Positions 63,206 through 64,000 of a DNA stretch of 64,000 nucleotides are shown here, one piece after another (position 1 is the stretch's first letter; the number at the start of each line of letters is the position of its first letter). Made by a program: the position numbers and the translations under genes. The notes below the pieces were generated by a model. It did no database searches. It saw only the letters and a program-made list of their open reading frames with translations, and was not told the DNA's origin. This DNA comes from Cladopsammia gracilis (lineage: Eukaryota; Cnidaria; Anthozoa; Scleractinia; Dendrophylliidae). The stretch lies in the NCBI GenBank assembly GCA_022457155.1, contig JAJGOT010000034.1:1333501-1397500 (forward strand), written 5' to 3'.

Positions 63206-63372
63206 CAGGGTTCTCCCTAAATTTTAGCTCAGCAGGTAAGGGATTTTTGCTAAGCGGTAAAGCGAAAACTGTGTGTCTTGAAAATTTTCCAGGGGCAAGC
63301 GGTTACAGGCGGTAATAAGTGCTGCTTCAAGCGGTAAATTTTACCGGCTACAGCCTGATAAGGAGAACCCTG
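63206..63372. mobile_element. MITE with CAGGG ends, 6-bp target duplication and GCGGTAA word
   Basis: 167 bp from CAGGGTTCTCCCTAAATTTT to AGGAGAACCCTG, flanked by CTTACC (63200-63205 and 63373-63378). The word AGCGGTAA recurs four times inside. Confidence 0.85.
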
Positions 63373-63378
63373 CTTACC

Positions 63379-64000
63379 TGACTTTCCTTCCTTTCAGAAT
63401 TGGATATTATTTTTTCTTATGACTCTACTTTCCATCTCCTTAACTCTTAAGTAAGAATTAAGGAGTTAGCCAGCCTAAAGTCAGCAACATGCTTCAGCTG
63501 TAGAAGTTTTTTTTTACGCTCATCACAGCTGGTAAAAATCACAAGTGAATTTTTCCAATGCCTACTGCATGCACATTAATAAAAAATTATTGGTGATTTT
63601 TCTGGCAATTCTGTTTTTTTCATCCATCCACTATATTGATGGTTCCATTAATTTGTGATTTCTTAAATAAGTTGACGATTCCTAAATACTGTAAGTTGAT
63701 GATTCATGAATTTAGTTGCAGTATTGGACACACTTGGCAATTTATTATTGATATCTGACATGTTAGATATTGGAGATTTTGATCACCGGTCCTGGTGTTT
63801 AGGATAGCTGGTGACAATCGCTGCCACAGTGAGCACAAGTCAATTTTTGCCAATCACTTTATACCAGGAAAAAATTGCAAATCACTGCAATGAGTGCATA
63901 CAAATCACCTGGAGTATCACTGGCAAAAACGCCAGCAGGCCAGGATTGCAATTATTTTGCCAAACTGCCATATACAGTGTATCCAACTGTTTTTTAGCAT
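63379..64000. other. No recognised feature to the window end
   Basis: AT-rich sequence with no exon or RNA gene that I can support. Confidence 0.4.

Noticed and set aside
31183..64000. Further exons of the PAN/EGF/D8C gene downstream
   Set aside because: No additional extracellular module on the plus strand was recognised.

Overview
This window is animal nuclear DNA, most likely from an anthozoan cnidarian such as a stony coral or anemone. The evidence is AT-rich sequence, short exons with GT-AG introns, a secreted PAN/EGF/D8C protein, a DIRS element, a CR1/L2-like LINE with a 2A-like motif, and a very dense load of short inverted-repeat transposons. No species can be named from the sequence alone.

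Layout. 0-13 kb: repeats only, including a duplicated inverted-repeat unit, a tRNA-derived SINE, palindromes, a cluster of GC-rich MITEs at 7.6-9.7 kb and a broken PIF1-like helicase. 13.5-17.9 kb: a complete Ty3/gypsy-type LTR retrotransposon on the minus strand, with identical 113-bp LTRs and a 5-bp target duplication. 18.4-18.7 kb: a 39-bp minisatellite. 18.9-27.3 kb: two diverged copies in tandem of the 5' flank and first exon of one gene. The upstream copy has a stop in exon 1 and carries a Harbinger-like element with a fragmented SAP-like gene, itself split by a SINE. 27.2-30.9 kb: the working gene on the plus strand, five exons, predicted secreted 365-residue protein. 31-37 kb: MITEs and a LINE relic. 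37.0-40.2 kb: a decayed DIRS-type element and a short derivative. 42.0-42.6 kb: a BTB/BACK reading frame. 43.1-43.9 kb: possible minus-strand exons of a zinc-finger protein. 44.4-45.7 kb: a second TWA-flanked transposon with a MITE nested in it. 47.7-48.2 kb: an unrecognised acidic reading frame. 49.4-52.8 kb: an intact-looking LINE on the minus strand. 53-55.5 kb: minisatellites and a MITE. 55.8-59.4 kb: a two-exon minus-strand gene for a secreted or surface beta-helix protein. 59.5-64 kb: repeats.

The host genes do not form an obvious pathway. The two best ones, PAN/EGF/D8C and beta-helix, both encode extracellular proteins with N-terminal signal peptides. Most of the remaining structure is explained by successive transposon insertions, several of which can be ordered in time from nested insertions and target-site duplications. 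All family calls are from reading motifs by eye; no database search was run.
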